Assembly (NCBI GenBank): GCA_035517955.1
Contig: DATIYC010000200.1
Span: forward strand, 19,724-83,723
DNA length: 64,000 nt
Origin: FEN-987 sp035517955
Lineage (GTDB): Archaea; Thermoproteota; Bathyarchaeia; 40CM-2-53-6
Direction: 5' to 3'
Positions 34,707 to 43,165 of the stretch are shown in pieces (positions within the stretch are counted from its first letter, which is position 1; the number at the start of each line of letters is the position of its first letter). The position numbers and the translations under genes were made by a program. Below the pieces are notes generated by a model that saw only the letters and a program-made list of their open reading frames with translations, did no database searches and had not been told where the DNA came from.

Positions 34707-35342
34707 TTAATCCTTCTCCGGTGCCTTGAAGGACCACTCGTCCTTCTCTTGCAATACTTGACGCAGGATATTCCTTGCCCTATCCTCATCCATTCTCAAG
34801 AAGAATTTTCCAAGGTGTTTGCACATGTTTTTCGATTCTAGATTGTTCTGCCAGTCTTGGCAGTCGTGGGTTATTGTGCGGTTCTTGATGTCGACTTGAA
34901 TTGAGTACTCTTTCACTTTACCGCTCAATCCATTCTCCGAAACAAGGGGGAGGGTGACGAGAGCATCTTCAATTTCTCTCGCTCGTTGAAGCCTTGGGCC
35001 GCCAAGAAATAGGCGTAGGAGTTGCTCTAGGGTCAGTTCCTCTACCTTTCCGCGTTTTGGAATGGTCGGTGGGTGACGTTTTTGAGGGCCGGTTTCGGTT
35101 TCTGTGCTGAATTTCTGTAGGGCTTGGTTTATTCGCCAATCTATGTACTCTCGCTCGTCCTGCGAGTATTTGCCTCTGTTTGATGGATCGTCAAAGTAGC
35201 GACGTGCGGCTTTGGCATGCCATGAGGTGTGTAGGGGGTAACGCCAGTTTTCTGGGTCGGCATAAGCGTCTGGGTCTTTGGGATAGCCTCTTGGCGGGCT
35301 GTCTCGCCCGAATGGCTTCTTTTGGGGTTTTTTCCTTACCAG
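34707..35342 (-). CDS. SWIM-like zinc finger protein with ADPENWRYP domain, CTG start proposed
   Basis: 211 aa from CTG at 35342. Only the last 73 codons follow a standard start (TTG 34928), yet the frame is open to 35396 and clearly coding: FGRDSPPRGYPKDPDAYADP followed by ENWRYPLHTSWHAKAARRYF, which resembles a small domain found in archaeal and phage proteins. The C-terminus has HDCQDW ... MCKHLGKFF, a SWIM-type C-x-(n)-C-x-H zinc site. No ATG, GTG or TTG lies between the in-frame stop at 35399 and 34928. GGAAGG precedes the CTG by 8 nt. Nucleic-acid or protein binding is inferred. Divergent from the DtxR gene. Confidence 0.7.
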   Translation of the reverse strand: MVRKKPQKKPFGRDSPPRGYPKDPDAYADPENWRYPLHTSWHAKAARRYFDDPSNRGKYSQDEREYIDWRINQALQKFSTETETGPQKRHPPTIPKRGKVEELTLEQLLRLFLGGPRLQRAREIEDALVTLPLVSENGLSGKVKEYSIQVDIKNRTITHDCQDWQNNLESKNMCKHLGKFFLRMDEDRARNILRQVLQEKDEWSFKAPEKD

Positions 35343-35394
35343 GGATTGCGCCTTCCAGTTGAAATGTAGAGGTGATGATATTCGCCTATAGAGA

Positions 35395-35405
35395 CATTAT
35401 ATTAC
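35395..35405 (-). promoter_or_regulatory. TATA box between SWIM and DtxR genes
   Basis: On the minus strand GTAATATAATG lies about 55 nt before the proposed CTG of the SWIM gene, placing the start site near 35372. It is AT-rich enough to act also for the divergent DtxR gene at 35471. Confidence 0.45.
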
Positions 35406-35470
35406 ATGCCAAGAATCTTTCTACGAATAGGCTCATTCTTAGTTTAAGATATGTAAAATCTGGTTTGTCT

Positions 35471-36133
35471 ATGAGTCATGAATTCCTAATCGCCCCAGAA
35501 ATGTACCTGAAAACGATTTACAACCTAGAGGTCAGGACAGGAGCAGCACGAACCGGAGACATCGCTAAGATTCTAAACATAACCCCAGGCAGCGTAACCA
35601 ACACGCTAGAAGTACTCGAGGGCAAAGGCCTCGTCGCAAGAGAACCATACAAAGGCGTAAAATTGACTGAGGAGGGCAGGAAGCTAGCGATGTCCGTCTT
35701 CAGGCGCCACAGGCTAGCTGAGAGAATGCTGACCGATATGCTTGAGGTCGGTTGGGCAGAGTCTCACGAGGAAGCGTGTAAGCTGGAACACGCTGTGAGC
35801 GACGAACTCGCCGCCACCATCAACAAAAAACTTGGCAATCCCGCAACTTGCCCACACGGTAACCCCATCCCTGACGAGAGAGGCCGCGTCGAGCCAACTA
35901 AGAGTGAAGCATTATCAAATCTTGACAACGGACAGTTCGCGACCGTCAGCCACGTCCCAGACGAGAGCACGGATCTCCTGAAGTACCTCTCGACGCTTGG
36001 TATGCTGCCCGGCGTTAAGGTTGAGGTCGTGGAGAAAGCACCATTCAAAGGACCAATGATGGTCAAGGTTGGCGGCAACTCATACCCGCTCAGCCTGGAC
36101 GTAGCCTCCGGCATTTACGTAAGCAAAGTCTAA
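35471..36133 (+). CDS. DtxR/MntR-family metal-dependent repressor
   Basis: 220 aa from the ATG at 35471 (MSHEFLIAPEMYLKTIYNLE); the longer frame adds 33 non-conserved residues. The winged HTH spans ~20-70 (TGDIAKILNITPGSVTNTLE). The dimerisation/metal domain has RHRLAERML, EEACKLEHAVSDELA and CPHGNPIP, the usual DtxR metal ligands. The C-terminal FeoA/SH3-like domain is present. It senses Fe or Mn and represses uptake genes. No transporter is adjacent; it probably regulates itself or the divergent SWIM gene. Confidence 0.9.
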   Translation: MSHEFLIAPEMYLKTIYNLEVRTGAARTGDIAKILNITPGSVTNTLEVLEGKGLVAREPYKGVKLTEEGRKLAMSVFRRHRLAERMLTDMLEVGWAESHEEACKLEHAVSDELAATINKKLGNPATCPHGNPIPDERGRVEPTKSEALSNLDNGQFATVSHVPDESTDLLKYLSTLGMLPGVKVEVVEKAPFKGPMMVKVGGNSYPLSLDVASGIYVSKV

Positions 36134-36139
36134 ACCAAC

Positions 36140-37150
36140 TCAATCCAACGCCACGTCACCGAGAACGACAGATGAAAGCCCAGTGTACACCATATTCCCC
36201 AACAAACCCCCTACAGAGCTCCCCACAACAACCGCCACGGTCGGCAGCTGAAACGAGGACGACCAAGGGAACACGAAGCGAGAGAACGGAAAATAAACAG
36301 CCCAAAAAAGTAAACCCAAAACTACCGACGAAAGCACCAATCCCTGCGCGAACCTAACCCATCGACTAAACCAAACCGAAACCAAGTCGAAGATGAAGAG
36401 TGCGAAAAGTCCCCAAGGGACATACGGGATAACGTGAACGTAAACCGTGAGAAAAAGGTACGACACAGCATTGAACAAAACACCGACCAAAACCGCCGAA
36501 CCAAATCTCGGCATCACTCTTTTGGTGCACACCAAGACGAGTGACCCTAGCAAAGACATTAAAACCGCTACAGCCCAGTTCAACAGAAACAGGCGATAAA
36601 CACTTCCCACATCAAAAAGTGCGCCTGATGCCATCAACCATATAGCCGAAAAACTCAGCAAGACACACAACGCTGTGACCCATCGAACCGTGTCCCTGAC
36701 TATGATGAGGTTGCGCCTGATCATACCGTACTCAATTGTCAAGCCTATCACGATGCCTAGGTTGACGGTTAGCATGCCCAAGGTGAGCAGGATGAACGCT
36801 GGAATAATCGGTTCTTTGTGAAAGATTAGGTAGGCTGACGCATTCCAAACTTCCGCTACAATCTCAATCAAGCAACCAAACCCTGCCAACTTCAATCCGG
36901 CAACATTCACAAACCGAATAGGGCTTACGCTGAGAGGCGGCGGATACGGTTTTGAGACTCGCAGACCCATGTAGACTGCTAAGACTGTGGTAGCTACGGC
37001 GGTATAGAGCGTGAGGTGGGCTGGGTTCCACCAAGCATCCACGCCACCAAACAAAGGATGCGAGAATATGTCCCACCATTCAGCGAGGGCTTGTGTGAAT
37101 GCGGCAAGGGAACCTACCAAGTAGAACGAATGCCTTGATGCGTATGCCAA
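36140..37150 (-). CDS. Polytopic membrane protein of unknown function
   Basis: 336 aa, with about nine hydrophobic segments across the length. The N-terminal region has W-rich motifs (EWWDIFSHPLFGGVDAWW) and an HLTLY segment. No transporter family was recognised. It is 19 nt downstream of the Lrp gene on the same strand and ends 6 bp from the convergent DtxR gene. It could be co-regulated with Lrp. Confidence 0.65.
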   Translation of the reverse strand: MAYASRHSFYLVGSLAAFTQALAEWWDIFSHPLFGGVDAWWNPAHLTLYTAVATTVLAVYMGLRVSKPYPPPLSVSPIRFVNVAGLKLAGFGCLIEIVAEVWNASAYLIFHKEPIIPAFILLTLGMLTVNLGIVIGLTIEYGMIRRNLIIVRDTVRWVTALCVLLSFSAIWLMASGALFDVGSVYRLFLLNWAVAVLMSLLGSLVLVCTKRVMPRFGSAVLVGVLFNAVSYLFLTVYVHVIPYVPWGLFALFIFDLVSVWFSRWVRFAQGLVLSSVVLGLLFWAVYFPFSRFVFPWSSSFQLPTVAVVVGSSVGGLLGNMVYTGLSSVVLGDVALD

Positions 37151-37168
37151 GCTCTGTCTTCCCGGAAG

Positions 37169-37612
37169 CTAGAGAAGGCGTAAGTCCTCTTTCACCGTAG
37201 TGAGAACCACGTGCGTATTGCTCCTGTCCACGAATGGCATACTAAGTAAACTCTTCGTGAATTTGCTTAACTCCTCTCTGCTTCGAAATTTTGCTAGAAC
37301 CATCGCGTCCGTTGACCCTGTCACGTCGTAGACTGCGCAAGTGTTCGGCAACTTACCAATCGCCTCCTCCATCTCCAATAATTTACCCTTGGATACTGTG
37401 ATCTCAGCAAGGACGGTTAATTGGTAGCCAAGCTTCTGGTGATCCAAAAGCGCCGAGTAGCCCTTGATGACTCCAGCCTTTTCCATTCTTCGAATGCGAC
37501 TGAGGACCGTTCCAACAGAAACTCCGGCACGTCGAGCAATGGAGCGGTACGATCGCCTACAATCCCGGAGTAATTCACTCAAGATTTTTCGGTCGACTTC
37601 GTCGACGTTCAT
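37169..37612 (-). CDS. Lrp/AsnC-family transcription regulator
   Basis: 147 aa from the ATG at 37612; an upstream TTG at 37630 adds 6. The N-terminal HTH is VDRKILSELLRDCRRSYRSI with ARRAGVSVGTVLSRIRRMEK. The C-terminal RAM ligand domain runs from about 65 to 145. It is divergent from the glutamate synthase operon with ~160 bp to the likely start, so it is the obvious candidate regulator of nitrogen assimilation here. A palindromic ATATCGATAT sits at its own TATA position, suggesting autoregulation. Confidence 0.9.
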   Translation of the reverse strand: MNVDEVDRKILSELLRDCRRSYRSIARRAGVSVGTVLSRIRRMEKAGVIKGYSALLDHQKLGYQLTVLAEITVSKGKLLEMEEAIGKLPNTCAVYDVTGSTDAMVLAKFRSREELSKFTKSLLSMPFVDRSNTHVVLTTVKEDLRLL

Positions 37613-37666
37613 CTGTTCAGTGGACTCCAAGTTTCAACCCACAAATTTGGACGTTCATACACGAAT

Positions 37667-37719
37667 ATATCGATATTAGATACATTTGTCTATCCTTTAT
37701 CCCAGAACGGTTATATTTG
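37667..37719. promoter_or_regulatory. Divergent Lrp / glutamate synthase promoters
   Basis: ATATCGATAT (37667-37676) is a perfect 10-bp palindrome at the TATA position for the lrp gene on the minus strand. GGTTATATTTG (37709-37719) is a good TATA element for the glutamate synthase operon on the plus strand. The elements are ~40 bp apart, so one Lrp octamer could touch both. Confidence 0.5.
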
Positions 37720-37772
37720 TTCAGCGTGATTGTGGCGGCTTCACAGTTCATTACAGCGATGGAGCGCGAGAA

Positions 37773-39275
37773 TTGCTAGAACCCGCAAAAAACCAACACC
37801 TCGACGACTCGCAACCGACGAGCACTGTTGAATCCTCGACCTATACCCGCTATAGCATAGAGGCTAAGCTCGCTTCACCAAGACGCAAACTTCCACGCCC
37901 ATTCACACCAACCGTAGACAAAATCGGACTAGCGAAAGTAATCATCCACGAAATCTTCACATACAATTTCAAGCTGAGAGAGAAAAAATACAGAAAGGTC
38001 GTCTTGAGCCGACCTTGTATCTACGGAACCTTCGGGGGACGATTTGGCGGTTTTCACCCGATCAAGGAGAAGTGTGTTGGTTGCCTGAGGTGCGTTCAAG
38101 AAAACCCAGGCATCTGCCATGTTGAGCGCAACCCCGAGTTCTACAATTTTGCCGATTCCTACTGGATTTCAGAGGGGGCGGCAACGGTTAGCGGCTCACC
38201 GGTAGGCACGCTCATGACCGAAGCTGAAACCGGCAAGATCCCCATCAAAGGCATGGGGTACAAGGGTCCATTCGCTGGACCTGGTTGGGATTCAATCTGG
38301 ACCGACATGTCCGAAATAGTGAGGCCGACACGCGATGGGGTTTACGGCAGGGAGTTCATATCGACACTCGTTGATCTAGGTAGCAAGAAGAAGTTTCTAC
38401 ATTTTTCAAACGACCAAGACTCGCGATTCACTAGGACTTGCGAGGTTCCATTACCAATGATCTTCGATTATCTCCCCTCAAACCTAAACAATCAAAGCAC
38501 ATTCGAATCCATCGCCGGCGCAACTGTCCGCACCGCGTCCCTCTTCATCGCAACTCCGACTCAAGCAGCGCAATTACCTGAGGGTAGACGCGAACGATTG
38601 GTCCCACTAATTTCTGCGAAGGATTGCAAAGATAACGCCGATTTGGTAAGGAATGCGCCCGCAATTGAAACAGAACTTTTCGATGCGTCTGATTTGTCTG
38701 AGATTCGACAGGTTAACCTTGAGGCTCCGATTGTTGTTCGCCTGCCTCTTCAGAGCAATTCGCCGGATACTGCGGTTAAGCTTGCACGTGATGGGGTTGA
38801 TGGCATCCATCTTCTTGCAAACTACCATGGAAAGGGATGGGATGAAACTAATCCGCAATTCACGAAAGACCTGATACGAACCGTTCACGGAAGACTCGTT
38901 AAGGAATCGTTGCGAGACGAGGTTACCCTAATCGCCAGCGGAGGAATCACGCGCGCAGAACATGTTCCTAAGGCGATTATTTGTGGAGCAGACCTCGTCG
39001 CGATCGATACTACAGTGTTAGTTGCTCTGCAAGAACAGTTCCTAGGCGAATGCATCTCACCTAAGACTGGAAGAATTGCGTCTGAGCGTTTCGATACGAA
39101 ATGGGGTGAGCAGCGTCTTGTGAACGTACTCGCCGCGTGGCATGATCAATTAATCGAAATTCTCAGCGCGATGGGCATCCGAGATGTTCGGAGATTGCGA
39201 GGGGATGTTGGGAGAGCAATGTTCAATGAAGATTTGGAAAAGGAGGCATTTGGTGACATTGAGCGGAGAACCTGA
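37773..39275 (+). CDS. Glutamate synthase-related FMN-barrel protein with N-terminal Fe-S motif
   Basis: 500 aa from TTG at 37773. The frame opens earlier (TTG 37686), but that would place the TATA box inside the gene. Residues ~100-120 contain CVGCLRCVQENPGIC, a ferredoxin-like cluster motif. The C-terminal 250 residues follow the glutamate synthase barrel, with DEVTLIASGGITRAEHVPKA and a KWGEQRLVN end parallel to the next gene. It lacks the 3Fe-4S cysteines that the next gene carries. It is therefore a diverged paralogue, possibly forming a hetero-complex that passes electrons from ferredoxin. First gene of a three-gene operon; overlaps the next by about 50 nt. Confidence 0.8.
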   Translation: MLEPAKNQHLDDSQPTSTVESSTYTRYSIEAKLASPRRKLPRPFTPTVDKIGLAKVIIHEIFTYNFKLREKKYRKVVLSRPCIYGTFGGRFGGFHPIKEKCVGCLRCVQENPGICHVERNPEFYNFADSYWISEGAATVSGSPVGTLMTEAETGKIPIKGMGYKGPFAGPGWDSIWTDMSEIVRPTRDGVYGREFISTLVDLGSKKKFLHFSNDQDSRFTRTCEVPLPMIFDYLPSNLNNQSTFESIAGATVRTASLFIATPTQAAQLPEGRRERLVPLISAKDCKDNADLVRNAPAIETELFDASDLSEIRQVNLEAPIVVRLPLQSNSPDTAVKLARDGVDGIHLLANYHGKGWDETNPQFTKDLIRTVHGRLVKESLRDEVTLIASGGITRAEHVPKAIICGADLVAIDTTVLVALQEQFLGECISPKTGRIASERFDTKWGEQRLVNVLAAWHDQLIEILSAMGIRDVRRLRGDVGRAMFNEDLEKEAFGDIERRT

Positions 39276-40539
39276 TACCATCATAGAGAAGCATGTGGGG
39301 AAAATCCGTGAAGGGCTTGAGCTTCTTCCAACTTTGAAGTTTGGCATTCCTGGCGCCTTGGGAAACAAGCGATGGACTTCTGAGCTGATCTTCGCAACCT
39401 ATTCTCAAGCAGCGACTGGAAATCCGCCCCAAGGCTTAGAGTACAAGATAGGTGCGTCGGGGGGAGGTTTCGATCTTCTAGACTTCAAAAATACTCAGCT
39501 TCCCGCGAAAATTGAAGATAACGACTTCGATTTGTCGATTGAATTGAATCGGCGAAGTAAGGGATCGCGAATCAAGATTCCGATACCGATCTACGGAGCG
39601 GGAATGTCGTTTGGCTCAATCAGCCTGAACTTCATGCTTGCGCGAGCGATGGCCGCGAAAGAGCTAGACACGTTCACCTCGACCGGGGAGGGAGGATACC
39701 CGCCCCCTCTCATGGAGTACAAGGATAATGTGATCACGCAAGTTGCTACGGGAATGTTCGGTGTCCGGGAGGATACGATTCAGGCCGCGAGAATTGTAGA
39801 GTTCAAGTACGCTCAGGGCGCCAAACCAGGTTTGGGCGGACACTTGTTAGCGGATAAGGTTACGTCGGAGGTCGCCAGCATGCGTGAATCCCTACCATTC
39901 ACATCACTCTACTCACCATTTCCATTCCACAGCGTTTACTCAGTCGAAGACCACAAGAAACACGTAGACTGGCTTCGCGCAATCAATCCAGACTGCCTTG
40001 TTTCAGTGAAGGTCTCAACCCCAGTCGACGTGGACATGGTTGCCATCGGAAGTTACTACGCAAACGCGAACATACTCCACATTGACGGTGGATATGGAGG
40101 CACGGGCGCCGCTCCAGAAATTGCCAAGAAGAACATCGCGATGCCAATCGAATACGCAATTCCCAGAGTTCACCGCTACCTAGTCGCCGAGGGAGTTAGA
40201 GACGAGATCACGGTCATGGCCAGTGGGGGAATACGAACTGCATACGATGTTGCCAAAGCCATAGCTTTAGGAGCAGATGGTTGTGTCATAGGCGCCGCAG
40301 AGGCAATTGCCGTAGGCTGCACACAGTGCGGCAACTGTGAACGGGGAAGAGGCTGCCAAGTAGGAATCACAACCACAGACCCCGAACTAAGCCAATTCAT
40401 CGAACCAAAATGGGGTGCGCAGAGAATAGTAAACCTCTACACGTCCTGGACAAAACAGTGGAAGATGATTCTCGCAAACCTTGGACTTAGATCAATCAGG
40501 GAGTTGAGGGGAAGGCCCGACCTTCTCCTGTACGGGTGA
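39226..40539 (+). CDS. Glutamate synthase FMN-binding (GltB2-type) subunit
   Basis: 437 aa from the ATG at 39226; GTG at 39250 is an alternative. This is the synthase domain that reduces 2-oxoglutarate-imine to glutamate on FMN. Characteristic blocks are IYGAGMSFGSIS, TSTGEGGYPP, QGAKPGLGGHLLADKVT, HIDGGYGGTGAAP and VMASGGIRTAYDVAKA. The 3Fe-4S cysteines sit in CTQCGNCERGRGCQVG near the C-terminus. It corresponds to the archaeal split glutamate synthase or MgsC-like group, so methylamine-glutamate synthase activity cannot be excluded. Confidence 0.9.
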   Translation: MKIWKRRHLVTLSGEPDTIIEKHVGKIREGLELLPTLKFGIPGALGNKRWTSELIFATYSQAATGNPPQGLEYKIGASGGGFDLLDFKNTQLPAKIEDNDFDLSIELNRRSKGSRIKIPIPIYGAGMSFGSISLNFMLARAMAAKELDTFTSTGEGGYPPPLMEYKDNVITQVATGMFGVREDTIQAARIVEFKYAQGAKPGLGGHLLADKVTSEVASMRESLPFTSLYSPFPFHSVYSVEDHKKHVDWLRAINPDCLVSVKVSTPVDVDMVAIGSYYANANILHIDGGYGGTGAAPEIAKKNIAMPIEYAIPRVHRYLVAEGVRDEITVMASGGIRTAYDVAKAIALGADGCVIGAAEAIAVGCTQCGNCERGRGCQVGITTTDPELSQFIEPKWGAQRIVNLYTSWTKQWKMILANLGLRSIRELRGRPDLLLYG

Positions 40540-40546
40540 AGCTCGC

Positions 40547-43072
40547 ATGAATCCTACGAACAGAATCATCGAATCGAGAAAACATCTCGTCAATGGTTTA
40601 GGGCTGCAGCGCAAGGTTGAGGCTGAGGGTGGGTGTGGGGTAGTTGGTGCCGCTTGCACCGTTCCAATTTCAGGCCGACACTTCCTAACCGCTCTCCTAC
40701 AGATGAAGAACCGCGGAAACGGAAAGGGAGGAGGCATAGCAGTTCTCGGCCTTTCGCCCGAGCGAATGGGAGTTTCACGGGAGATACTGCAGGAAGACTA
40801 TCTCCTACAAATTGCCTACCTCGACCCGACCGCTAGCAAAGCCGTGGAGGACGAATTCATCTACCCGAACTTGAGAGTGGATGCCGCGGATTGGCTTGCG
40901 ACAGTCGACGACTACAAGAGCATTCCAAGATTGGAAGTGAGACCGCCTGATGTTCGGCGGTACTTCTGCAGAGTCAAAGAGGGAATTCTCCGCCGCTTCA
41001 TGCAAGAACATGAGCTAACCGATAATCGAACGGCTGAGGACGAGTTCATCTACCAAAACAGCTACGCACTCAACAAGAAATTCTACGCGTCGCTGGGAGA
41101 GAAGAAAGCCTTCGTTCTCTCTCACGGCAAGGACATGATGGTTCTAAAAATTGTCGGCTGGGGAGACCAAGTCATAAGGTACTATAAACTCGAAGATTTC
41201 GGAGCGCACATCTGGATCGGACACCACCGATATCCCACGAAGGGAAGAGTGTGGCATCCTGGGGGAGCGCACCCGTTCGTTGGCGTACACGAGGCGTTGG
41301 TGCATAATGGTGATTTCTCGAACTACCACTCCATTTGCGAATACTTGGCGCAAAGAAACGTATACCCACTCTTCCTGACCGACACTGAGGTCGCAGTCTA
41401 CCTCTTCGACCTCTACCGAAGAGTGTACAGATACCCGTTGGAGTTTTTGATTGAGGCGATGGCGCCAACCACGGAACGAGACTTCCACATGCTCCCAACA
41501 GAGAAGCGGAAAGTTTACCGTGAAATCCAAACAACACACATCCACGGTTCTCCTGACGGCCCATGGTTCTTCATTGTTGGATTGAGCGAGAATGAGCGCA
41601 AGCAGCAGCACCTTCTCGGAATAACAGACACGTCGATGCTACGACCACAAGTCTTCGCCTTGCAGGAAGGGGAGGTGAAGATTGGGCTTATCGCGTCGGA
41701 GCGTCAGGCTATCGACGCCTGCCTGAGAAGCCTGGCGGCTGAAGATGCGCGATTTGGGTCGAAGGCAGACCTCTACTGGAACGCACGAGGAGGAAGCCAC
41801 ACTGACGGAGGCGCTTTCGTCTTCACAATCGACCGCTCAACCGGAACGCCGCAACTTAAATGCTTAGACAAGTTCGGACGCGAAGTCCATGTACCTCAAC
41901 AGGAGTCCACGCCTGAATCAGTTGAAGTTGCATCGAATTCCAACCTTCTCTCCTTGCAAGAGCGGTCAGCTGGAATAGGTTCGTTTAGTGAATCGCTTGC
42001 AGGTCTGCGAGTTGATGCGAATAGTAGCATTGCCGCAAAAATCAAGTCCTACGAATCTCTGACGTCGATGCTGGATTCGCTTCACACCTCCGGTTTAGGC
42101 TCCCGAGGACGAGTCAGGGGAGGGATCGAATCCATCCTCTTCACTACCTTACGTTCATTTCCAACCATTCTGGATGGAGCGGCCTCACCTTACGCATTAG
42201 CAAATTCCGACAACATAGCGAGTTTGAAGGTGCCGGTTGCTGGGCAGGAGAAGTTATTGCTGGACGTCTCAGGATTCGACGCGGAAGGAGATGATTCGGC
42301 GGCGGCCTCGATAGTTGCCGCATACAAACTTGGATGGAAACATGTGATTAGTTTTGATTGGCGTGGGCAGAGATTTTGCGGAGCTGGACTAGGAGCGAAT
42401 TCCCAAGGGTTCAGAATCGACGTTTTCGGGAATCCTGGTGACTATTTGGGGTCTGGGCTTGATGGCGCTGAAATCTTCGTCCACACCTCCGCTCAAGATC
42501 AAGTTGCGCAGATCATGAAAGCCGGAAAGCTCGTGATATACGGAGACGTAGGGCAGACGTTCATGTATGCGGCGAAGGGAGGCGATGTCTACGTGCTTGG
42601 AAACGCAGCAGGTCGCCCATTGATTAATGCAGTAGGGCGTCCGAGAGTCGTGATCAACGGAACCTGCCTAGACTACCTCGCTGAATCGTTCATGGCAGGA
42701 GATCCGCTCAATGGCGGCGGTTTTGTTATCGTAAACGGCATCCGATTTGCGGAGGATGGCCGCGTTCATGGCCTGGACACGCCCTACCCCGGAAGTAACC
42801 TATTCTCACTTGCTTCGGGAGGGGCAATCTACCTTCGAGACCCTTCAAGGAAAGTTGGTGTTGATCAACTGAACGGGGGAAGATTGGTGAGTATGGGCAA
42901 TGAGGATTGGAAGTTAATTGTCCCATACCTCGAAGAGAATGAAAGGTTGTTTGGAGTAAGGATCGAAGATTTGTTGAGAGACGACCAAGGAACGATTGAG
43001 TTTTCGCGGGTTTATAGAAAGGTGGAAGCGATTCCTTTGGAGACTCTTGGGGCTTCGCATGTTGACGGTTGA
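40547..43072 (+). CDS. Class II glutamine amidotransferase fused to GXGXG domain
   Basis: 841 aa. The N-terminal nucleophile would be Cys30 in EGGCGVVGAAC, after a 29-residue propeptide. The amidotransferase domain (to ~430) shows IGHHRYPTKGRVWHPGGAHP and HNGDFSNYHS. A linker with many serines follows. The C-terminal beta-helix (~560-800) is the GXGXG domain of glutamate synthase (SGLDGAEIFVH, YGDVGQTFMYAAKGGDVYV). It delivers ammonia from glutamine to the FMN subunit. Archaea often encode these two domains separately; here they are fused. 7 nt after the FMN subunit. No NADPH-dependent GltD is near. Confidence 0.9.
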   Translation: MNPTNRIIESRKHLVNGLGLQRKVEAEGGCGVVGAACTVPISGRHFLTALLQMKNRGNGKGGGIAVLGLSPERMGVSREILQEDYLLQIAYLDPTASKAVEDEFIYPNLRVDAADWLATVDDYKSIPRLEVRPPDVRRYFCRVKEGILRRFMQEHELTDNRTAEDEFIYQNSYALNKKFYASLGEKKAFVLSHGKDMMVLKIVGWGDQVIRYYKLEDFGAHIWIGHHRYPTKGRVWHPGGAHPFVGVHEALVHNGDFSNYHSICEYLAQRNVYPLFLTDTEVAVYLFDLYRRVYRYPLEFLIEAMAPTTERDFHMLPTEKRKVYREIQTTHIHGSPDGPWFFIVGLSENERKQQHLLGITDTSMLRPQVFALQEGEVKIGLIASERQAIDACLRSLAAEDARFGSKADLYWNARGGSHTDGGAFVFTIDRSTGTPQLKCLDKFGREVHVPQQESTPESVEVASNSNLLSLQERSAGIGSFSESLAGLRVDANSSIAAKIKSYESLTSMLDSLHTSGLGSRGRVRGGIESILFTTLRSFPTILDGAASPYALANSDNIASLKVPVAGQEKLLLDVSGFDAEGDDSAAASIVAAYKLGWKHVISFDWRGQRFCGAGLGANSQGFRIDVFGNPGDYLGSGLDGAEIFVHTSAQDQVAQIMKAGKLVIYGDVGQTFMYAAKGGDVYVLGNAAGRPLINAVGRPRVVINGTCLDYLAESFMAGDPLNGGGFVIVNGIRFAEDGRVHGLDTPYPGSNLFSLASGGAIYLRDPSRKVGVDQLNGGRLVSMGNEDWKLIVPYLEENERLFGVRIEDLLRDDQGTIEFSRVYRKVEAIPLETLGASHVDG

Positions 43073-43165
43073 TTTATTGATACACCATAGTACTGAGAGT
43101 GGGGCAACAGTGTTTAATAGAACTTCACCGTCTTACGGCGAAAACTCAACGAGAGCCAAACCCAC

